The notes under the pieces are model-generated. The model was not told the origin of the DNA. It did not search any database and worked only from the letters and a program-made list of their open reading frames with translations. The position numbers and the translations under genes were made by a program. From positions 1 to 47,960 of the forward strand of contig UQLS01000014.1 of NCBI GenBank assembly GCA_900541915.1: a stretch of 47,960 nucleotides of DNA. The letters are read 5' to 3'. Source of the DNA: an uncultured Phascolarctobacterium sp. GTDB lineage: Bacteria; Bacillota; Negativicutes; Acidaminococcales; Acidaminococcaceae. Shown here piece after piece: positions 9,341 through 18,119 of this stretch (positions are counted from its first letter, which is position 1; the number at the start of each line of letters is the position of its first letter).

Positions 9341-10177
9341 GTGTTGGTACAATTACAGGGACTGCTGACGACTGTAAATATTCTTGATTTGATAGATATC
9401 GTCGTTGTAGCTTATTTCTTATACCGTATATATCTGATGTTGAAAAATACCAGGGCGGCAACTTTGGTTAAAGGCTTGCTGGTATTGGTACTTTTTATGC
9501 TGATTAGCCGTTGGCTCAATCTGCATGTTATCAGCTGGCTGCTGGAAAAAAGCATGACTGTAATTATGGTTGCTTTGCCGGTAGTTTTCCAGCCGGAATT
9601 GCGGCGTGCGTTGGAGCAGATTGGCCGCGGGCGTCTCTTTAATAAAGGCAGTGAGCTTGACGAACAGGAAATGGAAGAAATGCTTAATGCCGTTGCTAAC
9701 GCTACTGTTATTATGAGCAGACGCAAAGAAGGCGCGCTGATGGTTTTTGAACGCGAAACAGGTTTGGAAGAGCGTATTGAAACTGGTGTAGCTGTAGATG
9801 GTTTGATTAGCGACAGTCTTTTGCTTAATATTTTTGAAAAAGATACTCCTCTGCATGATGGTGCTGTAATTATCCGTGGTAAGAGAATTGTGGCTGCCAG
9901 CTGCCTCCTGCCGCTGACGGAAAACCGTAATTTAAGCCAGGAGCTTGGCACGCGACATAGAGCTGCTATTGGTATTTCAGAGCAGTCCGATGCAGTGGTC
10001 TTAGTAGTCAGTGAAGAAACCGGTGCTGTTTCTATTGCACGTAACGGTGAACTTATGCGTTATCTTACAGCTGACGATGTTAAAGAAATTTTGCGCTCCT
10101 ATTTGTTAAGACCTACTGTTAATGTCAAAGAAACTCTGTTTGAAAAAATTAAGCATATGCGTGGTGAAAAGAAATGA
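9341..10177 (+). CDS. cdaA: Diadenylate cyclase (c-di-AMP synthase), CdaA type
   Basis: Condenses two ATP into cyclic di-AMP, which controls potassium, osmolyte and cell-wall homeostasis. There are about three N-terminal membrane segments (residues 10-80) and then the DAC domain with LHDGAVII and TRHRAAIG, the two signature motifs. The frame can start at GTG 9332, but the best Shine-Dalgarno (AGGTGA, 9330-9335) overlaps that codon and instead fits GTG 9341 or TTG 9344, so I start at 9341; the true start needs experiment. It overlaps cdaR by four bases (ATGA), the conserved partner arrangement. Confidence 0.93.
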   Translation: MLVQLQGLLTTVNILDLIDIVVVAYFLYRIYLMLKNTRAATLVKGLLVLVLFMLISRWLNLHVISWLLEKSMTVIMVALPVVFQPELRRALEQIGRGRLFNKGSELDEQEMEEMLNAVANATVIMSRRKEGALMVFERETGLEERIETGVAVDGLISDSLLLNIFEKDTPLHDGAVIIRGKRIVAASCLLPLTENRNLSQELGTRHRAAIGISEQSDAVVLVVSEETGAVSIARNGELMRYLTADDVKEILRSYLLRPTVNVKETLFEKIKHMRGEKK

Positions 10178-11097
10178 ATTTTCTTTATAGACTGATGAAA
10201 AAAGAAAATATCCTGGCGCGCATTATTTCTATCCTGATTGCCTGCGGTTTGTGGATATACGTTATGACAGATCAGAATCCTATAATTGAGCGCAGTGTGG
10301 AAGTAGAACTGAAACAGGCTAACCTGCCGGAAAATATGGTGGTTTTTAATGCACCGGACAGGGTAACTGTCAAGGTCAGAGGTTCCCGTTCTTTAATAAC
10401 TGATGACAGCGAAAAGCTGATATCTGCTTCAATTGATTTGAAAAACGTTACAGAAGGACAGCAGGAATTACCGGTTAAGGTGTCATTTTCTCATGGCGAT
10501 ATTATTTCTGTAAGTCCTGAAGAGGTTTCTGTATATGTTGATACTGTCAGTGAAAAGACTGTTGCAGTACACCCACGTGTAGTAGGTGTGGTTTCAGACG
10601 ATTTGACGCTGGGCAGCAGTAAGATTACTCCTTCTGAAGTAACAGTAAGAGGTGCGACACATCGACTGAAAAATATCAATAAAGTAGTTGCTCCAGTTGA
10701 TGTTACCGACCAAAAAGATAATTTCCAGACTGTCAGTGATTTAGTTGCTGTCAATGACAATGGTTATGATATTCCTAATATGAAGATTATGCCGGCCAGT
10801 GTAACGGTAGAAGCTACTATGGTAAGGCAGATGATTACAGTAGATGTTCCTGTAAAAGTTATTATGAAGGGCAATCTGCCGGATGGTGTAAATGTTTCCA
10901 AGGTTGAGGTTGTTCCTAAGCAGGTACGCATTACTGCTCCGCCTTCTGTTTTAAAAGATCTTGCGGAAGTAAAAACTAAGCCTGTGGATGTTTCTTTGCT
11001 GACAGGCAGCATAACGATGGCGGCAGAACTGGATTTGCCGGAAAAAGTTATTCCGGAGACAAGTTCGGTGCAGGTAATTTTTTCTGTAGGAAGGTAG
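10174..11097 (+). CDS. cdaR: CdaA regulatory protein, YbbR domain
   Basis: Membrane-anchored modulator of CdaA. One N-terminal transmembrane segment (about residues 14-31), then repeated YbbR domains facing outside (hydrophobic beta-rich repeats with periodic valines, including VTVKVRGSRSLI and EVTVRGATHRLK). 307 residues fits three to four YbbR repeats. Translationally coupled to cdaA and upstream of glmM, the classic cdaA-cdaR-glmM association. Confidence 0.92.
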   Translation: MNFLYRLMKKENILARIISILIACGLWIYVMTDQNPIIERSVEVELKQANLPENMVVFNAPDRVTVKVRGSRSLITDDSEKLISASIDLKNVTEGQQELPVKVSFSHGDIISVSPEEVSVYVDTVSEKTVAVHPRVVGVVSDDLTLGSSKITPSEVTVRGATHRLKNINKVVAPVDVTDQKDNFQTVSDLVAVNDNGYDIPNMKIMPASVTVEATMVRQMITVDVPVKVIMKGNLPDGVNVSKVEVVPKQVRITAPPSVLKDLAEVKTKPVDVSLLTGSITMAAELDLPEKVIPETSSVQVIFSVGR

Positions 11098-11102
11098 AAT
11101 GA

Positions 11103-12707
11103 ATGAAGTTAAAAATCAATAATGTTAGAATCGCTTTGCTGCAGGAAATGCCGATAAAGGAAGCTGTAAGCCACAAGTTGGGAGTAAGGCAGGATGATAT
11201 TAAATCGCTGCAGATTGTGCGCAAGGCAGTGGATGCTCGCCGGAAAAATAATGTTTGCTTAAATTTCCATGTACTGGCTGATGTTGATGGCAGTAAAAAA
11301 CAGTTAAGCCGTTTACTGAAAGATAAGGATATATCTCAGTATAAAGAGGAAGCTGAGCTAGAACTTATTTTAGGCGAGCTGCCGCTTGCAGCACCACCAG
11401 TAGTTATCGGTGCAGGACCAGCTGGGTTGCTTGCGGCACTGGAGCTGGCAAAATATGGTTATCGTCCTTTGCTTTTGGAGCGCGGTAAGCAGGTCAGCAA
11501 ACGAGTTGCTGATGTAAATAATTTTTGGCAGCACGGCATTTTTGACCCTGAATCTAATGTACAATTTGGTGAAGGCGGTGCCGGAACTTTTTCCGACGGC
11601 AAACTGACAACCCGTGTTAATGATCCGGTTATGAAAAGTATTTTGCAGACCTTTGTAGATGCCGGTGCGCCTGAGGCAATACTGTGGGAGCATAAGCCGC
11701 ATGTGGGGACTGATAAACTGCGCGCCATGGTTACCGGATTGAGTAAAAAAATTGTCAGTCTGGGCGGAAGTATTCGGTATGAAGCGCATGTTACTGATTT
11801 TATAATTAAAAATAATACTGTGTGTGGTGTTGTTTTAAATAATGGTGAGAGAATTGCTGCTGGAGCTGTAATTCTTGCCTGCGGGCATAGTGCACGCGAT
11901 ACCTATAAATTACTGACTGAAAAAGGCATCGGAATAGTCAGCAAGCCATTTGCTATCGGGGTGCGCATCGAGCATCCGCAGGAGCTGATAGATAAAGCGC
12001 AGTATGGTGAATTTGCCGGTCATCATTTACTGGGAGCTGCGGATTATGCTTTGGTTTATCATACGCCTGATAAAAAACGTACGGCGTATTCCTTCTGTAT
12101 GTGTCCCGGAGGAACTGTTGTAGCGGCAGCTTCTGAAACTGGCGGCGTAGTGGTAAACGGCATGAGCATGTTTAACAGGGACAGCGGCGTGGCCAATAGT
12201 GCGCTGGTAGTAAATGTCAGCAGTGATGATTTTGGCAGTAGTCCTTTAGCTGGTGTGGAATTTCAGCGGCAGTATGAGCGTCTGGCTTTTAGATTTGGCG
12301 GCGGTAATTATCACGCACCAGCACAAAATTTTGCCAGTTTCCTCAATGGGACTGAACCTTCTTTAACCAGTCTCTGCGATTCTACCTACAGACCGGGTAT
12401 TACTGCCTGTGCATTGGAAAAGGTACTGCCCCATTATGTTACTGATACATTGAAGATGGGTATTACTGATTTTGGTCGTAAATTGGCAGGATATAATGAC
12501 GGTGGAGCATTGCTGACAGGCGTGGAAACACGTACTTCGGCTCCTGTACGTATTGAACGTGACAGGGAAAGTTATGTGTCGGTTACTCATGATTTGCTTT
12601 ATCCCTGCGGTGAGGGCGCAGGTTATGCAGGCGGTATTATGAGTGCGGCACTGGATGGCTACCATGTAGCCAGAGCTGTAATGAAGCGTTTTGCTCCTGT
12701 AAGCTGA
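11103..12707 (+). CDS. Uncharacterised FAD-dependent dehydrogenase (COG2509-like)
   Basis: A 534-residue flavoprotein. About 90 N-terminal residues of a small alpha/beta domain (KLGVRQDDIKSLQIVRKAVDARRK) precede the FAD-binding Rossmann motif VVIGAGPAGLLAALELAKYG and LLLERG. NVQFGEGGAGTFSDGKLTTRVND and the C-terminal PCGEGAGYAGGIMSAALDG (FAD-contacting) match the family of putative NAD/FAD-utilising dehydrogenases. Substrate is unknown. AGGAAGG lies eight bases before the ATG and cdaR ends five bases upstream, so it is co-transcribed with the c-di-AMP genes; a fresh promoter before glmM follows. I know of no established link between this family and c-di-AMP. Confidence 0.85.
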   Translation: MKLKINNVRIALLQEMPIKEAVSHKLGVRQDDIKSLQIVRKAVDARRKNNVCLNFHVLADVDGSKKQLSRLLKDKDISQYKEEAELELILGELPLAAPPVVIGAGPAGLLAALELAKYGYRPLLLERGKQVSKRVADVNNFWQHGIFDPESNVQFGEGGAGTFSDGKLTTRVNDPVMKSILQTFVDAGAPEAILWEHKPHVGTDKLRAMVTGLSKKIVSLGGSIRYEAHVTDFIIKNNTVCGVVLNNGERIAAGAVILACGHSARDTYKLLTEKGIGIVSKPFAIGVRIEHPQELIDKAQYGEFAGHHLLGAADYALVYHTPDKKRTAYSFCMCPGGTVVAAASETGGVVVNGMSMFNRDSGVANSALVVNVSSDDFGSSPLAGVEFQRQYERLAFRFGGGNYHAPAQNFASFLNGTEPSLTSLCDSTYRPGITACALEKVLPHYVTDTLKMGITDFGRKLAGYNDGGALLTGVETRTSAPVRIERDRESYVSVTHDLLYPCGEGAGYAGGIMSAALDGYHVARAVMKRFAPVS

Positions 12708-12736
12708 TTGCTCTTACAGAGAAAAAAGTTTATAAT
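12708..12736 (+). promoter_or_regulatory. Internal promoter ahead of glmM
   Basis: TTGCTC (12708-12713) and TATAAT (12731-12736) at 17 bases, directly after the flavoprotein stop and about 50 bases before the glmM ATG. It would allow glmM expression independent of cdaA. Confidence 0.5.
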
Positions 12737-12787
12737 ATTATGTTATAGATTTAAGAGAATTATTTACTATGAAGCGGAGGTTTTTTC

Positions 12788-14128
12788 ATGGCACGTTTAT
12801 TTGGTACTGACGGTGTTCGTGGTATCGCTAATGTGGAATTAACGCCGGAACTGGCATTTAAACTGGGTTATGCAGCGGCGACATATTTTGGCAGGGAGGT
12901 TGCTAATCCTAAGATTATCATCGGACGCGATACAAGACGCAGCGGTCCTATGCTGGAAAGTGCACTGGCAGCTGGTATTTGTTCTGCTGGCGGCAATGCG
13001 CATCTGCTGGGTGTAATGCCTACACCGGCAGTATCTTTCCTGACTTCTGAGGTTAAAGCAAATGCCGGTGTGGTAATTTCTGCCTCTCATAATCCTTTTG
13101 AGGATAATGGCATTAAGTTCTTTTCTCAGACAGGACATAAACTGCCCGATGCAGTTGAAGATGAAATCGCAGCTATTGTAGCTCAGCCTATTGATTATAC
13201 AAAGGCTGCCAGAGGTTCCAGCGTAGGCACGATTATTTATGAAACCGGTTTGGCAGAAAAATATGTGAAACATATTTTAAGCACCGCTTATACTAAGCTG
13301 AATGGTCTTAAAGTTGTCATGGACTGCTCCAATGGTGCCAACAGCGAAATAGCTCCTCTTGTTCTGCGTGGTTTAGGTGCGGAGGTTGTAACCATTTTCA
13401 ATGAGCCTAACGGTATCAATATTAATAACGGCTGCGGTTCTACTCATCTGGAAGCATTGCAGAAAAAAGTTGTTGAAGAAGGCGCACAAATCGGTATCGC
13501 TAATGACGGTGACGCAGATCGCTGCCTTGCTGTTGATGAAAATGGTGAAGCTCTGGATGGTGACCAGATTATGCTTATTTGTGCTGCTGAGCTTATGAAA
13601 CAGGGTAAACTGCATGACAATATGCTTGTAACTACTGTTATGAGTAATGTAGGCTTGCATAAAGCTATGAAGGATATGGGTGGCAAAACAGTTAAAACTG
13701 CTGTCGGCGACAGATATGTGCTGGAAGAGATGCTGAAAAACAAATACTCTCTGGGCGGCGAGCAGTCCGGTCATATCATTTTCTCTGAGTATGCTAAAAC
13801 TGGCGACGGTATTTTAACTGCAGTTCAGCTGCTCTGCGCTATGGTAAAAAACAACAAGTCTCTCTCTGAACTTGGTAATATGATGACTAAATTTCCGCAG
13901 GTACTGATGAATGTACGTGTAGCTGATAAAAATGGCTGGCAGGAAAATGCTGCTATTCAGGAAGTTATCAAGAAATACCAGGAAGAGCTGGGAGATAACG
14001 GACAAATTCTGGTACGCGCTTCCGGTACAGAACCTCTGATTCGTATTATGGCAGAAGGCCCGGAACAAAACAGACTGGAGAAAATTGCCAGCGCTATTGC
14101 TGATGTAGTTACTAAGGAACTGGCATAA
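12788..14128 (+). CDS. glmM: Phosphoglucosamine mutase
   Basis: Interconverts glucosamine-6-phosphate and glucosamine-1-phosphate on the way to UDP-GlcNAc. The active serine is Ser100 in ISASHNPFEDNG, the metal site is DGDADRCLAVDE, the sugar-binding loop is GGEQSGHIIF and the phosphate loop is RASGTEPLIRIM. Length 446 is typical. Strong GGAGG. In several Bacillota, CdaA/CdaR contacts GlmM, and the gene order here fits that. Confidence 0.97.
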   Translation: MARLFGTDGVRGIANVELTPELAFKLGYAAATYFGREVANPKIIIGRDTRRSGPMLESALAAGICSAGGNAHLLGVMPTPAVSFLTSEVKANAGVVISASHNPFEDNGIKFFSQTGHKLPDAVEDEIAAIVAQPIDYTKAARGSSVGTIIYETGLAEKYVKHILSTAYTKLNGLKVVMDCSNGANSEIAPLVLRGLGAEVVTIFNEPNGININNGCGSTHLEALQKKVVEEGAQIGIANDGDADRCLAVDENGEALDGDQIMLICAAELMKQGKLHDNMLVTTVMSNVGLHKAMKDMGGKTVKTAVGDRYVLEEMLKNKYSLGGEQSGHIIFSEYAKTGDGILTAVQLLCAMVKNNKSLSELGNMMTKFPQVLMNVRVADKNGWQENAAIQEVIKKYQEELGDNGQILVRASGTEPLIRIMAEGPEQNRLEKIASAIADVVTKELA

Positions 14129-14181
14129 AAGTTTACGGAATTTTGCCTGTAATCTTAAAACTTTGGCAATAATATATTTAA

Positions 14182-14210
14182 TTGACCAAAAGATAATAGT
14201 ATAGTAAAAT
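14182..14210 (+). promoter_or_regulatory. Promoter of the glmS ribozyme leader
   Basis: TTGACC (14182-14187) and TAAAAT (14205-14210) with 17 bases between. It predicts a transcript starting near 14217, about 74 bases before the ribozyme cleavage site. Confidence 0.6.
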
Positions 14211-14220
14211 ATTATAAATC

Positions 14221-14290
14221 ACAAAGATGTGCCGCGGGGGCTGACCGGCCTGCGCGGCATGTTGTGTGCTTACAGCACGTAATGTGGATA
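14221..14290 (+). ncRNA. GC-rich structured leader 5' of the glmS ribozyme
   Basis: Between the promoter and the cleavage site lie two hairpins: a long one whose outer stem is TGCCGCG/CGCGGCA with an inner partly wobble-paired GGGCT/GGCCT stem (about 14229-14261), and a short GTGC/GCAC one (about 14267-14279). The glmS ribozyme needs very little sequence 5' of its cleavage site, so this looks like an extra element that self-cleavage would release. Function unknown. Confidence 0.5.
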
Positions 14291-14435
14291 GCGCAGGTGC
14301 CGCAGTAATGCGGCAGACGAGGAAAGAGGTCGTCGAATAGTCAGCGGATGCCTCTCGGCTTGCTGCAGGCCGTAAAGCTGGGTACAAATACTGCCGGTAA
14401 CGGCAGAGACAAAATCCTGGTGGCAGAAGGGTTAA
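14285..14435 (+). ncRNA. glmS ribozyme-riboswitch
   Basis: Self-cleaving RNA activated by glucosamine-6-phosphate, which lowers glmS expression when its product is abundant. I recognise the conserved core: GCGC directly after the expected cleavage (between 14290 and 14291), a 7-bp stem TGCCGCA/TGCGGCA (14298-14315), the GACGA/TCGTC pairing (14316-14334), the invariant AGCGGATGCCTC segment (14344-14354), GGCCGTAAAGC and a late CTGCCG/CGGCAG hairpin (14391-14406). It sits immediately before the glmS Shine-Dalgarno. The 3' boundary is approximate. Confidence 0.95.
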
Positions 14436-14460
14436 AAATTTTTAAGGAGGATACTGACAT

Positions 14461-16290
14461 ATGTGTGGTATCGTAGGTTATATTGGTTCAAAACAGGCAG
14501 CTCCTTTTTTGCTGGACGGAATGAGCAAATTGGAATACCGTGGTTATGATTCTGCCGGTATTGCCGTAATGGAAAAAGGCAGCATCCGTGTTGAAAAATG
14601 TGTAGGTCGTCTGGATGCGCTGCGTCAAAAGTTGGAAGGTAATATGCCTGATGGCTGCATGGGTATTGGCCATACTCGCTGGGCAACTCATGGCCGTCCG
14701 TCTGACCGCAATGCTCATCCTCATACGGATGGCAGCGGCAAATTTGTCGTTGTACACAACGGTATTATTGAAAACTATTTAAAATTGAAAGAAGAACTGA
14801 TTGCCAAAGGTCATACCTTCCTTTCTGAAACAGATACCGAGGTTGTGGCACATCTGATGGCAGATCAGTTTGACGGTGATTTTGAAAGCACTGTTAAAAA
14901 AGTGCTGCGTCTTATTAAAGGTTCTTATTCCTTGGTTTTCATGTGTGAAGCAGAACAGGATAAGATTATTTGCACTAAGAAAGATAATCCTTTGGTAATT
15001 GGCCTGGGTGAAGGAGAAAACTTTATTGCTTCCGATATTCCTGCAATTATCAATCATACCCGCCGTACCTACATTATGAGTGATGGTGAAATTGCTACCG
15101 TTACTAAAGACGGTGTTTGGGTACAGGATATCAATGGTACTCCGATTAATAAAAAAGTATTTGAAGTAAACTGGAATGCAGAAGCAGCTGAAAAAGGCGG
15201 CTTTGAACATTTCATGCTGAAAGAAATTTACGAACAGCCTAAAGCTATGCGCGATACCATGACTGGCCGTGTTCATGCTGAAAACAATACTATTGCTTTC
15301 CCAGAACTGAACTGGACTGCAGAAGAACTGCAGGGCATCAATAAAATTTTCATTGTAGCCTGTGGTACTGCTTATCATGCAGGTATTGTTGGCAAATATT
15401 ATCTGGAACAGCTGGCACGTGTTCCTGTGGAAGTAGATATTGCCAGCGAATTCCGTTATCGCAGTCCGCTGGTTGACGGCAACAGTCTGACTATCGTTAT
15501 CAGCCAGTCCGGTGAAACCAGTGATACCTTGGCTGCTCTGCGTGAAGCAAAACGCTTGGGTGCCCGTACTTTAGGCGTAACCAATGTTGTTGGTTCTTCT
15601 ATTGCCCGTGAAGCTGATCAGGTTGTTTATACCTATGCTGGTCCGGAAATTGCCGTTGCTTCTACCAAAGCTTATACAACTCAGCTGCTGGCAATGCTCA
15701 TGCTGGCTGTATATGTAGGCCGTCTGCGCGGTTCTTTAAGCGAAGAAAAAGCTGCTGAACTGGTGCATGGAATAACCTTTATTCCTGAACAGATTCATAA
15801 AATGCTGGAAAATGTTGACCAAATAAAGGTATTTGCCCGTGAATACGGCAGCTGTGAAGATGCTTTCTTCCTGGGACGCAGCCTTGACTATGCAGTTGCT
15901 CTGGAAGGCGCATTGAAGCTGAAAGAGATTTCCTATATCCATGCCGAAGCTTATGCTGCCGGTGAATTGAAACATGGTACTTTGGCTCTTATTGTTTCCG
16001 GTGTACCTGTTATCGTACTCGCTACGCAGGAAGATGTTTATGATAAGACCGTAAGTAACCTGCAGGAAGTAAAAGCACGTGAAGCTGTTGTTATTGCTAT
16101 TGGTTTTGAAGGAGATACTTCTCTGGCAAAATATGCTGACCACGTTATCTATATTCCGAAAACTGATAAATATCTGGCACCGCTGCTGGCAGTATTGCCG
16201 CTGCAGCTCCTGTCTTACTATGCAGCTCTTACACGCGGCTGTGATGTAGATAAACCGAGAAATCTTGCTAAATCTGTAACTGTAGAATAA
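14461..16290 (+). CDS. glmS: Glutamine-fructose-6-phosphate aminotransferase (isomerising)
   Basis: Makes glucosamine-6-phosphate, entry to peptidoglycan and other amino sugars. After Met removal the N-terminal Cys nucleophile is CGIVGYIG; the glutaminase domain includes GHTRWATHG and VVHNGIIEN. GFEHFMLKEIYEQP leads to two SIS domains (ISQSGETSDT; STKAYTTQ) and the C-terminal PRNLAKSVTVE is the family's sugar-binding tail. Length 609 is normal. AAGGAGG precedes the ATG. Controlled by the ribozyme just upstream. Confidence 0.98.
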   Translation: MCGIVGYIGSKQAAPFLLDGMSKLEYRGYDSAGIAVMEKGSIRVEKCVGRLDALRQKLEGNMPDGCMGIGHTRWATHGRPSDRNAHPHTDGSGKFVVVHNGIIENYLKLKEELIAKGHTFLSETDTEVVAHLMADQFDGDFESTVKKVLRLIKGSYSLVFMCEAEQDKIICTKKDNPLVIGLGEGENFIASDIPAIINHTRRTYIMSDGEIATVTKDGVWVQDINGTPINKKVFEVNWNAEAAEKGGFEHFMLKEIYEQPKAMRDTMTGRVHAENNTIAFPELNWTAEELQGINKIFIVACGTAYHAGIVGKYYLEQLARVPVEVDIASEFRYRSPLVDGNSLTIVISQSGETSDTLAALREAKRLGARTLGVTNVVGSSIAREADQVVYTYAGPEIAVASTKAYTTQLLAMLMLAVYVGRLRGSLSEEKAAELVHGITFIPEQIHKMLENVDQIKVFAREYGSCEDAFFLGRSLDYAVALEGALKLKEISYIHAEAYAAGELKHGTLALIVSGVPVIVLATQEDVYDKTVSNLQEVKAREAVVIAIGFEGDTSLAKYADHVIYIPKTDKYLAPLLAVLPLQLLSYYAALTRGCDVDKPRNLAKSVTVE

Positions 16291-16297
16291 AAAATGG

Positions 16298-16328
16298 AAA
16301 ACCTGCTGATACTTTCAGCAGGTTTTTT
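16298..16328 (+). terminator. Terminator after glmS
   Basis: AAAACCTGCTGA pairs with TCAGCAGGTTTT around the loop TACTT and continues as a T-run. Perfect 12-bp stem. Confidence 0.92.
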
Positions 16329-16358
16329 CACTAGTATATCTAAATAGAGGTGTTTAAT

Positions 16359-17486
16359 ATGCTGAATAAAGAAAGATTGATTGAAGAGTTTACTGAACTG
16401 GTAAGTGTTCCTTGCCCCAGTAAAGATGAACGACAGGAAGCTGAACTTATTATGCGCAAGCTGAAAGAACTGGGTATAGAAGCAGAAATGGATGATGCTG
16501 GTGAAAAAGCTGGTGGTACCTGCGGTAATGTATGGGTTTATATTAAAGGTAATTGTCCACAGGCTCCGGTATTGTTTTTTGAAGCACATATGGATTCAGT
16601 AGCGCCTACTACAGGTACTAAAGTGGTGCGGAAAGACGGAGTTTTGTATTCTGACGGAACGACTACGCTTGGCGGTGATGACAAGGTAGGTATTGCTGCT
16701 GCTTTGGAAGCAGTACGTGCTATTAAAGAAGATAAGCTGCCTCATGGAGATATTCAGTTGTGCTTTACTATTGGTGAAGAAATTGGCTGCTTAGGTGTAG
16801 TTAATATGGATAAAGCGCGTATTAAGGCTGATTTTGGTTATTGCTTGGATATTGGCGGTGAGCTTGGTGAAATAGTTTATGCAGCACCTAAGCTTTATGA
16901 ACTTTTTGTCAAGGTTACAGGCAAGGCTGCTCATGCAGGTATTGCGCCGGAAAAAGGCATAAATGCTATTATGCTTGCTGCTGAAGCACTGCATAGACTG
17001 CCTGGTTATGGCCGTATTGATGAAGAAACTACTTTAAACGTAGGTGTTTTTCATGCCGGTGTAGGCAATAATGTAGTTGCTCCGCAAGCTGATTTTGTTG
17101 TGGATATGCGCTCACTTAATGTAGAAAAACTGGAAAAGCTTAAAGATGAGGTTTGTGCTGTGATTACTGCTGCTGTGGAAGAAGGCGGCGGTAAGGTTGA
17201 AATTGACGTTAAGGAAGGCTGTCCGGCAGTGGCAGTAGCCCGTGATCATGCATGTATTAAATTGGCACAGGAAGCGGCTGCTAATTTAGGGCATAAGTCT
17301 GTTTTAAAAACAACTGGCGGCTGCAGCGACGGCAATTATCTGTGCGGTTATGGTTTGCCCTGCGCTCTTTTAGCTACTGGTATGAGCAATGTTCATACGA
17401 CGGAAGAATATCTGAAAGAAGACGACCTGTTTGGTACAGCTCAATGGGTATATGAAATTATCCGCTTGGCTGCAGAAAAGAAATAA
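16359..17486 (+). CDS. M20 family metallopeptidase, PepT/YqjE-like
   Basis: Cytoplasmic di-zinc peptidase, probably acting on small peptides. Metal ligands and catalytic residues are seen in FFEAHMDSV (His77, Asp79), TTLGGDDKVG (bridging Asp), TIGEEIGCLG (catalytic Glu pair) and YCLDIGG, with the dimerisation domain between them (KVTGKAAHAGIAPEKGINAI) and a late His in NVHTTEEY. 375 residues. A GTG at 16350 is in frame, but AGAGGTG fits the ATG at 16359. PepT-like proteins of this kind (for example YqjE) are annotated as tripeptidase-like, but the substrate is unproven. It stands alone between glmS and the GNAT gene. Confidence 0.88.
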   Translation: MLNKERLIEEFTELVSVPCPSKDERQEAELIMRKLKELGIEAEMDDAGEKAGGTCGNVWVYIKGNCPQAPVLFFEAHMDSVAPTTGTKVVRKDGVLYSDGTTTLGGDDKVGIAAALEAVRAIKEDKLPHGDIQLCFTIGEEIGCLGVVNMDKARIKADFGYCLDIGGELGEIVYAAPKLYELFVKVTGKAAHAGIAPEKGINAIMLAAEALHRLPGYGRIDEETTLNVGVFHAGVGNNVVAPQADFVVDMRSLNVEKLEKLKDEVCAVITAAVEEGGGKVEIDVKEGCPAVAVARDHACIKLAQEAAANLGHKSVLKTTGGCSDGNYLCGYGLPCALLATGMSNVHTTEEYLKEDDLFGTAQWVYEIIRLAAEKK

Positions 17487-17675
17487 AAATATTTTTTATT
17501 CTAAATTAATTTTAGAATGCATAAAAGGGTTATGTTAATACGTTCATATATTGCCATATATGTGTTAGATAAGGTTTGTAATTAGATGTGCTGATTATAA
17601 AGTGTGGATTTATTTCTTTCAACGATGTATGTTTACTTATCTGAATTTAATTATAAAGAAACAAGGAAAAATCTA

Positions 17676-18119
17676 ATGGAAATTATAAAAATTGATGATG
17701 GCGATAAAAGAAAGTATATGGGGCTATTATTGTTAGCGGATGAACAAGAAAGTATGATAGACAAGTACCTTGAACGTGGGGAAATGTTTGTACTTAACGA
17801 TAATGGAGTAAAAGCTGAATGTGTAGTTACAAGTGAGGCATATGGTATTTATGAGCTTAAAAATATTGCAGTTGTGCCTGACAGTCAACGCAAGGGTTAT
17901 GGTAAACGACTGATTGATTATCTATTTTTCCATTACACTGACTGTGATACTTTATTTGTCGGAACTGGTGATGTACCTTCATCACTTTGCTTTTATCACA
18001 AATGCGGCTTTACAGAATCACATCGTATAAAGAATTTTTTCACGGATAATTACGATCATCTGATATTTGAAGATGGGAAGCAGCTTGTTGATATGGTATA
18101 TTTGAAACGGGAACGCTAA
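17676..18119 (+). CDS. GNAT family N-acetyltransferase, YvbK-like
   Basis: A 147-residue acetyltransferase with the acetyl-CoA signature VVPDSQRKGYGKRLIDYL (R/Q-x-x-G-x-G/A) and a C-terminal FYHKCGFTESHR strand-helix usual for GNATs. The N-terminal half (LLLLADEQESMIDKYLERGE) recalls B. subtilis YvbK, from memory. Substrate unknown. An upstream in-frame ATG (17604) exists but lacks a Shine-Dalgarno; AAGGA precedes 17676. The gene is more AT-rich than its neighbours and uses codons such as ATA, AGA and CGA more freely. It is flanked by AT-rich, gene-poor DNA on both sides, which suggests later acquisition. Confidence 0.8.
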   Translation: MEIIKIDDGDKRKYMGLLLLADEQESMIDKYLERGEMFVLNDNGVKAECVVTSEAYGIYELKNIAVVPDSQRKGYGKRLIDYLFFHYTDCDTLFVGTGDVPSSLCFYHKCGFTESHRIKNFFTDNYDHLIFEDGKQLVDMVYLKRER

